Below are positions 43,732 to 51,855 of a DNA stretch of 64,000 nt, piece after piece. The notes under the pieces were generated by a model that worked only from the letters and a program-made list of their open reading frames with translations, ran no database searches and had not been told where the DNA came from. Both the position numbers and the translations under genes were made by a program. Source of the DNA: JADGHE01 sp035716025 (lineage in GTDB: Bacteria > Pseudomonadota > Alphaproteobacteria > Rhizobiales > Xanthobacteraceae). Position 1 is the stretch's first letter, and each line of letters opens with the position of its first letter. The stretch lies in assembly GCA_035716025.1 (NCBI GenBank), contig DASTKH010000059.1, positions 1 to 64,000 on the forward strand. The letters are read 5' to 3'.

Positions 43732-46308
43732 TCAGGAGGCCGGCGGCGCAGGCTGGCCGATCGTTTCCTTCACCACCGCGACAAGCTGCTTGAGCGTGAA
43801 GGGCTTGGCGAGAAAGGTGAACTGCCCTCCCTCCGGCAGATTCTTCTCGAACGCATCCTCGGCGTAGCCGGAGACGAAGACCATTTTCAGCTCGGGGTTG
43901 ATCTTGCGCATTTCCTTAAGCAACGTCGGCCCGTCCATTTCCGGCATCACAACGTCGGAGACCACGAGATCGATCTCCCCGCGCTGGGCCTTCAGCAACT
44001 CGATCGCCTCGATTCCGTTGGCAGCCTCGAGGACCGTGTAGCCGCGCGAGGCTAACCCGCGTGCATTGAGGCCGCGCAGCCCCGCTTCGTCTTCAACAAG
44101 CAGGATCGTCCCTCGCCCGGTAAGGTCGGCCGCGGGACGCTCCGGCGTGCCCGCGCGCGCCGGCTGCGCGGGCGTGTCCGCCTGCGGCGCCTCGCCGACA
44201 TGACGCGGCAAAAAGATCCGGAAGGTTGTGCCGACGCCGACCTGCGAGTCGAGGAAGATGAACCCACCCGTCTGCTTGATGATCCCATAAACGGTGGAGA
44301 GCCCGAGCCCCGTGCCCTTTCCGACCTCCTTGGTGGAGAAGAAAGGCTCGAAGATCTTGTCGATGATCTCCGGCGGAATGCCGGTGCCGGTGTCGCCGAT
44401 TTCGATCAATACGAAGTCCGCGGCCGGCAGGCCGCGATAGGCATAACGCGCGCATTCGGCGGCCGGAACGTTGGCCGTGCGCACCGTGAGCTTGCCGCCG
44501 TCCGGCATTGCGTCGCGGGCATTGACCGCCAGGTTCACGATCACCTGCTCGAACTGCGACAGATCGACCAGCACCGGCCAGAGATCGCGGCCGTGCGACA
44601 CTTCGAGCGCGACCTTTTCGCCGATCAGGCGACGCAACAGCATGGTGAGGTCGGACAGCACCTCGCCGAGATCGAGCACTTGCGGCCGCATCGTCTGCCG
44701 CCGCGAGAACGCGAGAAGCTGCCGCACGAGGCTCGCCGCGCGGTTCGCGTTCTGCTTGATCTGCATGATGTCCTGGAAGGACGGATCGGTCGGGCGATGG
44801 GCGTTCAGCAGGAAATCCGTCGCCATCATGATGGCGGAAAGCACGTTGTTGAAATCGTGCGCGATGCCGCCCGCAAGCTGGCCGACCGAGTCCATCTTCT
44901 GCGACTGGTTGACCTGCGCCTCCAGCGCCTTCTGCTGCGTCGTCTCCACCGCATAGACGATGGCGGCCTCGCCGACGCCCTCCTCATCGTCGATGCCGGC
45001 GACGAACAGCCGGGCAAAGCGGCTCCCCTCGCCCGCAAGCGCGACGTCCACCGCCGCGATCTGCCCGGGCTTTTCCGCCGCCTCGGCGATGGCCGATTCC
45101 AGTGCCGGGCGATCGCGTTCGGCGACGGCGCTCAGGATCGAGCCGCCTTCGAGCGAGCCGTCGCGCTTGATGAGCGTCTGGTGCATCCGAGCGAACGGCG
45201 CGTTCGCCTGCACGATGCGCCCGCCGCGCGCCACCGTGGCGATCGCCATCGGCGCGTTGTGGAAAAAGCGCATGAAACGCACGTCCGCGGCGCGCTGCGG
45301 ATCGCCGTCGTTGCGCGCGCGATTGATCACGAGGGTGCGCGAGGCGCCGGGCGAACCGTCCGCCGCAAAGGCGCGCTTGTGAAAGAGTCGCACCGGCAGC
45401 GTGCGGCCGCTGCGCGTTTTAAGGTCGAGGTCGAGCACCTCGGTCTTCACCTCGCCGGGCGCGCCGCCGATGCCGGTGAGCAACGCGGCGCCGTCGCCGG
45501 CGACGATGTCGCCGAGTTCGAGCTCGCCCGAGCCGACCTGCGCAAGATCGTGGTCGAGCCAGCCCGCGAGCGTGGCGTTGAGATAGACGATGCGCCCCGC
45601 GGGATCGACCGAGAAGAATCCCGCCGGTGCGTGGTCGAGATAGTCGATCGCGTGCTGCAATTCCTGAAACACGTTTTCCTGGCGCACGCGGTCGCGGGTG
45701 ATGTCGGCGACGGTCCAGACCGTCGCGCGCGCAAAGCGGCCGGTCTCGGCGAGCGGGCGCACGCGAAGGCGCAGCCAGCGGGCGCCTTGGCCGCGCAGGT
45801 CGGTGACGCGCACTTCCTCCTGCAGCGGCCGGCCCTCGCTCGCGGCCTTCGACAGGCGGTAGATCGCCTCCGACATGTCGGGATCGCCGACGAACACGCG
45901 CTCGACGGGCCGCACATCGTCGCTCCCTGCGGCATCGGTCAGCCGACGGTAGGCCGGATTGGCGTAGAGCACGCGGCCGGCCGCATCGGTGACCAGGAGG
46001 CCGTCGCTCATGCCCTCGGTGACGGCGGTCGGCAGCGCGTCCTCGCTCTCCCCGCCGGCGAGCCGCAGGATCCCCGCCGCGCCGGCAAACAGCGCGAACA
46101 CGCCGACCACCGAAAGCGTTGCGAGCAGGAACAGGATGTAGCTGTCCGCCCGCCCGCGCCCGGCCATCAAGAGCCCCACCGCCGCGCCCACGAGCGCGAA
46201 GGCGACGAGCAGCACCAGACCCACGCTGCCCGCTCGCGGAAGGCCCATTCTCGCCTGCGCGTGGCCCTCGACCTCCTGCATCGCCATGGCGACCTGCTTC
46301 TCGCTCAT
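43732..46308 (-). CDS. cckA: CckA-type hybrid histidine kinase
   Basis: 858 residues. Two N-terminal membrane segments (about 27-50 and 57-83) are followed by PAS-like regions (about 90-200, 205-320, 340-460), then HisKA with His484 in GGIAHDFNNVLSAIM, an HATPase domain (N box NARDAMPDGG, IGDTGTGIPPEIIDKIF, GTGLGLSTVYG), and a receiver with Asp785 in VVSDVVMPEMDGP. This domain order is that of CckA, which feeds phosphate via ChpT to CtrA, the master cell-cycle and motility regulator in alphaproteobacteria. CtrA-type boxes occur elsewhere in this window. It lies 109 bases downstream of flhB on the same strand. Confidence 0.93.
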   Translation of the reverse strand: MSEKQVAMAMQEVEGHAQARMGLPRAGSVGLVLLVAFALVGAAVGLLMAGRGRADSYILFLLATLSVVGVFALFAGAAGILRLAGGESEDALPTAVTEGMSDGLLVTDAAGRVLYANPAYRRLTDAAGSDDVRPVERVFVGDPDMSEAIYRLSKAASEGRPLQEEVRVTDLRGQGARWLRLRVRPLAETGRFARATVWTVADITRDRVRQENVFQELQHAIDYLDHAPAGFFSVDPAGRIVYLNATLAGWLDHDLAQVGSGELELGDIVAGDGAALLTGIGGAPGEVKTEVLDLDLKTRSGRTLPVRLFHKRAFAADGSPGASRTLVINRARNDGDPQRAADVRFMRFFHNAPMAIATVARGGRIVQANAPFARMHQTLIKRDGSLEGGSILSAVAERDRPALESAIAEAAEKPGQIAAVDVALAGEGSRFARLFVAGIDDEEGVGEAAIVYAVETTQQKALEAQVNQSQKMDSVGQLAGGIAHDFNNVLSAIMMATDFLLNAHRPTDPSFQDIMQIKQNANRAASLVRQLLAFSRRQTMRPQVLDLGEVLSDLTMLLRRLIGEKVALEVSHGRDLWPVLVDLSQFEQVIVNLAVNARDAMPDGGKLTVRTANVPAAECARYAYRGLPAADFVLIEIGDTGTGIPPEIIDKIFEPFFSTKEVGKGTGLGLSTVYGIIKQTGGFIFLDSQVGVGTTFRIFLPRHVGEAPQADTPAQPARAGTPERPAADLTGRGTILLVEDEAGLRGLNARGLASRGYTVLEAANGIEAIELLKAQRGEIDLVVSDVVMPEMDGPTLLKEMRKINPELKMVFVSGYAEDAFEKNLPEGGQFTFLAKPFTLKQLVAVVKETIGQPAPPAS

Positions 46309-46417
46309 CGAATCGCAGCCACTTCAGATTACCACGCCGGAGAGCCGGCGCGGCCGCGCAACCGGCGCAAATTGCCTGCGCGATGACCCTGCCGGCCTCT
46401 GCCGCCGGCCGGAACCC

Positions 46418-47488
46418 TCATTGCCGCACCGCCTGCCTGAGGCGCATGATGTAGCCGATCACCTCCGCCACGGCCTTGTAATGCTCCGGCGGGATTTCCT
46501 CGTCAGGTTCAACGGTCGCGTGCAGGGTGCGGGCAAGCGGCGGGTTCTCGACGATGGGGATGCCGTGGGCGGTCGCGACCTCGCGGATTTTCAAGGCGAG
46601 CGAGTCGACGCCCTTGGCGACGCAAACGGGCGCGTTCATGCCCCGCTCATACTGCAGCGCGACCGCATAATGGGTCGGGTTGGTGATAACCACGGAGGCC
46701 TTCGGCACCGCCGCGATCATGCGCCGCCGCATACGCGACTGCCGCAGCTGCCGCATCCGGCTCTTGATGGCCGGGTCACCGTCGGTCTGGCGGAATTCCT
46801 CCTTCAGCTCGCGCAGCGACATCTTCTGCCGCGTGAACCAGACATGGTGCTGGTAGAGATAATCGAGGATCGCCACAACCGCGAGCACGGCGGTGGTGGT
46901 CGCGAGAAGCTTGAGTGCGAGTCCTTCCGTCAGCGGCAGAAGCGCAGCCGGATCGGTCGCGACCATTCCGTCGAGGCGTCGGCGGTCCGGCCACAACAGC
47001 CAGGCCATGAGCGCGCCGACAAGCGCGATCTTAAACAGGCCCTTGGCGAAATTGACCAGCGCGAGTTTGGAGAACAGGCGCTCTAATCCCGCGGCGGGAG
47101 AAATGCGCGCGAGTTTCGGCTTGAGCCCCTCGCCCGACCAGACGGGGCGGTGCTGCACCATGTTTCCCAGAAGGCCGGCGAGCGCCACCAGCAAGAAGGG
47201 CAGCGCCAGGACGGCGAGCGCCCCCAACCCGAGCCGTTCGAAAAGGGCCATCAGGCCCCCGCGGTCGAACGCAACGAGATGCGCGCCGCCGAGCAGTGGA
47301 CGCAACATGACCGCAAGCCCGTGTGCCGAAAATCCCGCGAAAGTGTAAAGCGCAAGCAGCCCGCCGGCGAGAACGAACCAGGTGTTCACCTCCTGGCTCT
47401 TGACCACGTCGCCGCGCGCGAGCGCCTCGTCGCGACGCTTCTGCGTCGGGTCTTCTGTCTTGTCGGCGTCGTTGTGCTCCTCGGCCAT
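46418..47488 (-). CDS. flhB: Flagellar export apparatus protein FlhB
   Basis: Switch protein that sets substrate specificity of the flagellar type III export gate. 356 residues. The N-terminal MAEEHNDADKTEDPTQKRRDEALARGDV, four hydrophobic segments, and a cytoplasmic domain with the autocleavage site NPTH at 270-273 (VVITNPTHYAVAL) are all visible. It starts six bases after the fliR stop and ends the flgB-to-flhB transcription unit. Confidence 0.97.
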   Translation of the reverse strand: MAEEHNDADKTEDPTQKRRDEALARGDVVKSQEVNTWFVLAGGLLALYTFAGFSAHGLAVMLRPLLGGAHLVAFDRGGLMALFERLGLGALAVLALPFLLVALAGLLGNMVQHRPVWSGEGLKPKLARISPAAGLERLFSKLALVNFAKGLFKIALVGALMAWLLWPDRRRLDGMVATDPAALLPLTEGLALKLLATTTAVLAVVAILDYLYQHHVWFTRQKMSLRELKEEFRQTDGDPAIKSRMRQLRQSRMRRRMIAAVPKASVVITNPTHYAVALQYERGMNAPVCVAKGVDSLALKIREVATAHGIPIVENPPLARTLHATVEPDEEIPPEHYKAVAEVIGYIMRLRQAVRQ

Positions 47489-47494
47489 AGCGCG

Positions 47495-48265
47495 TCAGGG
47501 CCCCCGCGCCAGCGTGCGGAGCACGCCCTCGATATAGCCGAGATAAACCGTCATCATCGTGCCGACGACAAGGACGAGAACGAGGAACCCCGCGAAGATC
47601 GAGAGCGGCAGGCCGACGAAGAACACCTGCATCTGCGGCATCAGCCGCGAGAGCACGCCGAGGCCGAAATTGAACAGCAGTCCGAACACGATGAACGGCG
47701 CGGAAAGCTGAACGCCGACGCGGAAGGCGGTCGCGAAGGTCTCAACGGTGAAGCGTGCCACGTCCCCCGAAAACGGCAGCGTGCCGGGGCGGAACAGGGC
47801 ATAGCTGTCGTTGAGCGCGGCGATGAGAAGATGATGCAGATCGGTCGCGAACAGCAGCGTGGTGCCGAGCAGTGTGAGAAAATTGCCGACGATCGCCCCC
47901 TGCTGGCCCTGGGTCGGGTCGACCGCCGTCACGAAGCCGAGACCCATCTGCTGGGCGACGATGTTGCCCGCGACCTGCAAGGCCGAGATCGCCAACCGCA
48001 CGGTCAGGCCGAGAATGGCACCGACCAGAAGCTCCTGTCCGAGCCCCGTGAGCACAGGGCCGAAGGACTTGAGATCGATCGCGAACGCGTTGCGGTGCAA
48101 CGGAAACAAGAGCGCGGCGAGCGCGAGCGCAGCGACGAGCCGGATGCGGACCGGCACGGCGCCTTCGCCGATTCCCGGCAGCATCATCACCATCGTACCG
48201 ACCCGGGCGAAGACGAGCAGGAAGGCGGCCGCGGCCGCGGGAAGAAACGAGAGGTCGACGCGCAT
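47495..48265 (-). CDS. fliR: Flagellar export apparatus protein FliR
   Basis: Integral membrane component of the flagellar export gate, with FliP and FliQ. About 256 residues and six to seven hydrophobic segments. The start ATG (MRVDLSFLPAAAAAFLLVFARVG) was chosen; the frame continues upstream through fliQ and fliE in another reading frame without homology. A VDPTQGQQGAIVGNFLTLLGTTLLFATDLHH segment is typical. A 23-base gap separates it from fliQ. Confidence 0.95.
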   Translation of the reverse strand: MRVDLSFLPAAAAAFLLVFARVGTMVMMLPGIGEGAVPVRIRLVAALALAALLFPLHRNAFAIDLKSFGPVLTGLGQELLVGAILGLTVRLAISALQVAGNIVAQQMGLGFVTAVDPTQGQQGAIVGNFLTLLGTTLLFATDLHHLLIAALNDSYALFRPGTLPFSGDVARFTVETFATAFRVGVQLSAPFIVFGLLFNFGLGVLSRLMPQMQVFFVGLPLSIFAGFLVLVLVVGTMMTVYLGYIEGVLRTLARGP

Positions 48266-48288
48266 CGGTCCGCACCTTTCGTCCTGCC

Positions 48289-48555
48289 CTATTCGCCGCT
48301 CGTAATGCGCTGCACGATGCGGGCCATATGGCCCTGCATCACATCGCCCATGAAGGGCAGCGCAAGCAGCATGGCGATGAAGATCGCGAGGATTTTCGGC
48401 ACGAAGACCAGGGTCATTTCCTGGATCTGCGTGAGCGCCTGCAGGAGCGAGATGACGACGCCGACGGCCAGACCCACGAGCATCAGCGGGCTCGCCACCA
48501 GGACGAGCGTGACGATCGTGTCGCGCGCCACGTCGATCACTTCGGGGCCGGTCAT
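48289..48555 (-). CDS. fliQ: Flagellar export apparatus protein FliQ
   Basis: 88-residue, two-helix export-gate subunit. The pattern ARDTIVTLVLVASPLMLVGLAVGVVISLLQALTQIQEMTL and FVPKILAIFIAMLLALPFMG is unmistakable. It lies between fliR (23 bases) and fliE (29 bases) on the same strand, so it is probably in the same transcript. Confidence 0.97.
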   Translation of the reverse strand: MTGPEVIDVARDTIVTLVLVASPLMLVGLAVGVVISLLQALTQIQEMTLVFVPKILAIFIAMLLALPFMGDVMQGHMARIVQRITSGE

Positions 48556-48584
48556 GCCTTCCTCCTCGGGTGCTGCATCCGGCG

Positions 48585-48899
48585 TCAGATCGGCATCCGC
48601 ATGATCTCTTCATAAGACTGGATGACCCTGTCGCGCACCGCGACCAGGGTCTCCACCGCGACCTCCGTTTCGGCGACGGCGGTGACGACATCGACCACGT
48701 TGGCCTTGCCGGACGCGAGAGCGCGCGCCTGCGCATCCGACTTGCGGCCGGATTCGATGACGCTGTCGATCGCTTGCCTGAGCGTCGCGGCGAAGCCGCC
48801 GTCCGCCTTCTCCCCCGCCGCGGCGGGCGCGGAAAGGCTCTTCGCGCCCACCTTGGCGAGCGCGGCATAGGCGTTGGCGGCGGCAAGCGGTGACGGCAT
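48585..48899 (-). CDS. fliE: Flagellar hook-basal body protein FliE
   Basis: About 104 residues. Connects the MS ring to the rod. The C-terminal SGKANVVDVVTAVAETEVAVETLVAVRDRVIQSYEEIMRMPI matches the family, and the N-terminal half is Ala/Gly-rich as in Hyphomicrobiales versions. AGGAAGGACC precedes the ATG. It is 83 bases from flgC, whose stop lies just upstream. Confidence 0.95.
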   Translation of the reverse strand: MPSPLAAANAYAALAKVGAKSLSAPAAAGEKADGGFAATLRQAIDSVIESGRKSDAQARALASGKANVVDVVTAVAETEVAVETLVAVRDRVIQSYEEIMRMPI

Positions 48900-48982
48900 C
48901 GGGGCGGTCCTTCCTGACGTGATGTTTGGGAGAGCGCGCGGTGCGGCCGGGTTAAGACAAGCCCGGGCGGGCATGCCGCCCG

Positions 48983-49393
48983 CTAGGCCTTGAGGATGTC
49001 GATCGTGCGCTGAATCATGCGGCGCGTCGCGGTGATGACGTTGAGATTGGCTTCATAGGAGCGCTGGGCCTCGCGCATGTCCGCCATTTCGACCAGCGCG
49101 TTCACGTTCGGATATCGCACGTAGCCGTTGCCATCGGCCGCCGGGTGCCCCGGCTCGTATTTCAGGCGGAATTCGGACTGGTCGGTCGCCACGCGACCGA
49201 GATCGACGACGCGCGCCTCCAGGCTGCGATCCACCTCGCTGCGAAAGGTTGGGATCCTGCGGCGGTACGGCTCGCTGCCCGGCCGCTGCGCGGTCGAGTC
49301 GGCATTGGCGATGTTTTCGGCGATGATCCGCATGCGCCCCGCCTGTGCGCGCAGGCCCGAGGCGGCCACCGCAATCGACTTGATGAAATCCAT
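48983..49393 (-). CDS. flgC: Flagellar basal-body rod protein FlgC
   Basis: 136 residues, a proximal rod subunit exported by the flagellar type III system. The N-terminal domain (IAVAASGLRAQAGRMRIIAENIANADST) and C-terminal helix (NVNALVEMADMREAQRSYEANLNVITATRRMI) match the rod/hook family. It follows flgB by 33 bases. Confidence 0.97.
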   Translation of the reverse strand: MDFIKSIAVAASGLRAQAGRMRIIAENIANADSTAQRPGSEPYRRRIPTFRSEVDRSLEARVVDLGRVATDQSEFRLKYEPGHPAADGNGYVRYPNVNALVEMADMREAQRSYEANLNVITATRRMIQRTIDILKA

Positions 49394-49426
49394 GAGCCCC
49401 CTTCCCCCGCGTCCCTTCCTCCCACG

Positions 49427-49819
49427 TCAACGCTTGCCAAGAGCCGTCTTGAACAGTGCGAGACTTCGCGCATAGAGCGAGGCCGCGGCCTGATAATCCA
49501 TTTGGTTGGCGGCGACCTTCAGCATTTCGTCTTCGAGGCTCACGCCGTTGCCGGCCGGCCGGATCTCGTAGGCGGTATCGCTTTCCGTGCGGAAAACCCC
49601 GGACGCTCCGCCGGCGAGATGGCCGGGGTTCGTGCGCGCGAGCGCGAGCGGAACGGGCGCAGCCATCGCGCGGTTGACATCGAGCGGGGCGAGGTCCCGC
49701 GGGCGAAAGCCCGGCGTGTCCGCATTGGCCACATTTTCGGCGAGGAGGCGCTGCCGCTCCTGGCCCCAGAGCATGCGGCTGCGCAGCATTGCCAGAATCG
49801 GAAGCTCGGAAATGGCCAT
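49427..49819 (-). CDS. flgB: Flagellar basal-body rod protein FlgB
   Basis: 130 residues, a proximal rod subunit. The N-terminal LAMLRSRMLWGQERQRLLAENVANADTPGF and C-terminal LKVAANQMDYQAAASLYARSLALFKTALG helices fit FlgB. It is the first gene of the flgB-flgC-fliE-fliQ-fliR-flhB run, with a CtrA-type box at 49881-49895 in its upstream gap. Confidence 0.96.
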   Translation of the reverse strand: MAISELPILAMLRSRMLWGQERQRLLAENVANADTPGFRPRDLAPLDVNRAMAAPVPLALARTNPGHLAGGASGVFRTESDTAYEIRPAGNGVSLEDEMLKVAANQMDYQAAASLYARSLALFKTALGKR

Positions 49820-49880
49820 TTGGGTCCGGTCCTTGCCCGTCGCGCCGTCTGCGGCTAGGCAAATCTTTCCCGCCGTATGG

Positions 49881-49895
49881 TTAAGGGCCGGTTAA
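49881..49895 (-). promoter_or_regulatory. CtrA-type box upstream of flgB
   Basis: TTAA (49881-49884), a 7-base spacer and TTAA (49892-49895), the CtrA recognition pattern, 62 bases before the flgB start. Such boxes control flagellar genes in alphaproteobacteria. Confidence 0.65.
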
Positions 49896-49987
49896 GACGG
49901 CCTGCCCCGGTGGGGTCATCAATCCGCCGTCAAGAGGAAAAAAGGTGGATTTGTCAGACCGAACGGCCTGCGAGCTCCACCGCCCCG

Positions 49988-50002
49988 TTAACGGTCTGTT
50001 AG
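49988..50002 (+). promoter_or_regulatory. Near-consensus CtrA-type box upstream of fliO
   Basis: TTAA (49988-49991), a 7-base spacer, then TTAG (49999-50002), one mismatch from TTAA-N7-TTAA, 81 bases before the fliO start. It may be used with the facing flgB box. Confidence 0.45.
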
Positions 50003-50011
50003 GGTTAGTGT

Positions 50012-50068
50012 CGGCAAGTTTTGCCGGTTGCGTTTACCGGCGCGCCGGCAACCGTTGGTAACCGCAAC
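50012..50068 (+). repeat. Nested inverted repeats in the fliO leader
   Basis: A hairpin (50012-50017 with 50021-50026), then 12-base arms 50027-50038 and 50057-50068 with one mismatch, which span a perfect 12-base palindrome (50037-50048, containing an AscI site sequence). All lie 15-71 bases before the fliO start. Confidence 0.6.
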
Positions 50069-50082
50069 AGGCGGGGGACGAA

Positions 50083-51048
50083 ATGATCGACAGTCTGCTT
50101 GGCGTAGAGCTTCCCCTTCCGGTGAAGCTGATCGTGGCCTTCGTCGTCGTGCTGGCGCTGATCGCGCTCGCGACCTGGGTCTTCCGCCGCCTGGGCGGCG
50201 ACCGCGCGAGCCCCTCGGTGGCGCGTGGCCGGCAGCCGCGACTCGCCGTCATCGACGCGGCCTCGGTCGACGGACGGCGTCGGCTCGTCCTGGTGCGCCG
50301 GGACAATGTCGAACACTTGATCATGATCGGCGGGCCGGCCGACCTCGTGATCGAGCAGAACATCGTGCGCGCTGTGCCGGTCACGCCGCCGGGGCCGCGG
50401 CCGATGGCCGAGCCGACGGTGCGCGCCGTCCCGCCGGCGGCTCCGGAACCCGCTCCGCCGCGGCCGGCCGCCGAAGCCTATCGCGAGCGCCCGGCGGCAG
50501 AGGCGCGCCCCCGCGTCGAGCCCCTGGCGCGGCCGGCGCCGCGCCCCGAGCCGGCCCGCATGCATCCCGCGGCCGAGCCCCCGCGTGCGCCCCGCGCTAT
50601 GCCTCGCCGGGAGTCGGACATGCGCCGGGCCGAGCCCGATTTCGCCGCTTTCGAAAGTCCCGCCGGGCCGCCCGGCGGCGACAGCAAGCTCGCCGACATG
50701 GCGAGCAAGCTCGAAGCGGCGCTGCGCCGCGCGCCCGCCCCGCCCCCGCGCGCGGACGCCCCGCCCCCGCGCGCGGAGCCGGACAACGGACCCGTGTTGC
50801 AGGGCCCGACGCCGCCGACCGTTCCTGCCGCCGAGCCGGCCGGCCCTCCGAAACCCGTGGGGGAAGGCCCCGCGCCCGCCGAATCGACATCTCCCGAACC
50901 TTCCGCAACCGCGGCACGCATGGCCGCCCCGCACGAGGACAAGGACAAAGACAAGCCGGCCTCGGACAATCCGGCCGCCAAGTCGATGTTCGACAGCCTC
51001 GAAGAAGAAATGGCGAGTCTTCTCGGCCGGCCGCCAGGGAAACCATGA
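50083..51048 (+). CDS. fliO: FliO-like flagellar protein with Pro/Ala-rich tail
   Basis: 321 residues. One hydrophobic segment (about 14-34; KLIVAFVVVLALIALATWVF) is followed by a FliO-type domain (QPRLAVIDAASVDGRRRLVLVRRDNVEHLIMIGGPADLVIEQNIV, about 50-100) and then about 210 residues of Pro/Ala/Arg/Glu low complexity. FliO guides assembly of the FliP pore. The stop overlaps the fliP start (ATGA), consistent with coupled translation. The long disordered tail is larger than in most FliO proteins. Confidence 0.85.
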   Translation: MIDSLLGVELPLPVKLIVAFVVVLALIALATWVFRRLGGDRASPSVARGRQPRLAVIDAASVDGRRRLVLVRRDNVEHLIMIGGPADLVIEQNIVRAVPVTPPGPRPMAEPTVRAVPPAAPEPAPPRPAAEAYRERPAAEARPRVEPLARPAPRPEPARMHPAAEPPRAPRAMPRRESDMRRAEPDFAAFESPAGPPGGDSKLADMASKLEAALRRAPAPPPRADAPPPRAEPDNGPVLQGPTPPTVPAAEPAGPPKPVGEGPAPAESTSPEPSATAARMAAPHEDKDKDKPASDNPAAKSMFDSLEEEMASLLGRPPGKP

Positions 51049-51791
51049 TCCTGCCGCAACGCTCGCTCCGGCTCGCGTTCGCCGTCTGCCTGTTAGCGGT
51101 GGTTGCGGCGCCCGCGGCCGCCCAGGAGTTGAGCGTGAATTTCGGCGAGGGGGCGGGGCTCACCGAGCGGGTCATTCAGCTCGTCGGGCTGATCACCGTT
51201 CTGTCTCTCGCGCCCTCGATCCTGGTCATGGTGACCTCGTTCACGCGGATCGTCGTGGTGCTGTCGCTGCTGCGTACCGCCCTCGGCACCGCGACCGCGC
51301 CGCCCAACGCGGTTGTCGTCTCGCTTGCGCTGTTCCTCACCGCTTTCGTGATGGGACCCGCCTTCCAGAAGGCCTACGATGTCGGCCTGCGGCCGCTTTC
51401 GGCGGGCGAGATCAACGCGGAACAGGCCTTCGAGCGCTCCTCCGAACCGTTCCGCGAATTCATGCTCAAGAACGTCCGCGAGAAGGATCTCGCGCTGTTC
51501 ATGGACCTCGCGCACGAACCCAGGCCCGAGCGGCCGGAGGACATTTCGATGCGCATTCTCACGCCCGCTTTCATGATCTCTGAGCTCAAACGCGCCTTCG
51601 AGATCGGCTTTCTGCTCTTCCTTCCGTTCCTCATCATCGACCTCGTGGTGGCCTCGGTCCTGATGTCGATGGGCATGATGATGCTGCCGCCCGTCGTCGT
51701 CTCGCTGCCTTTCAAGCTGATCTTCTTCGTGCTGGTTGACGGCTGGAATCTCGTCGCAGGAAGCCTCGTGCAGAGCTACGGGGCGGGTTGA
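51045..51791 (+). CDS. fliP: Flagellar export apparatus protein FliP
   Basis: About 248 residues. A signal peptide (residues about 1-26, ending AAPAAA) and four hydrophobic segments. Family motifs: TSFTRIVVVLSLLRTALGT, PPNAVVVSLALFLTAFVMGP, and FMISELKRAFEIGFLLFLPFLIIDLVVASVLMSMGMMMLPP. It forms the core pore of the export gate. The start overlaps the fliO stop; the gene is convergent with the large protein that follows. Confidence 0.97.
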   Translation: MILPQRSLRLAFAVCLLAVVAAPAAAQELSVNFGEGAGLTERVIQLVGLITVLSLAPSILVMVTSFTRIVVVLSLLRTALGTATAPPNAVVVSLALFLTAFVMGPAFQKAYDVGLRPLSAGEINAEQAFERSSEPFREFMLKNVREKDLALFMDLAHEPRPERPEDISMRILTPAFMISELKRAFEIGFLLFLPFLIIDLVVASVLMSMGMMMLPPVVVSLPFKLIFFVLVDGWNLVAGSLVQSYGAG

Positions 51792-51855
51792 CGCAGCCCG
51801 GTCGCGCGGCGGGCGGGGCCGCGCCGCTTGCGATAAGGATCGCCGCCCGCCCTCG

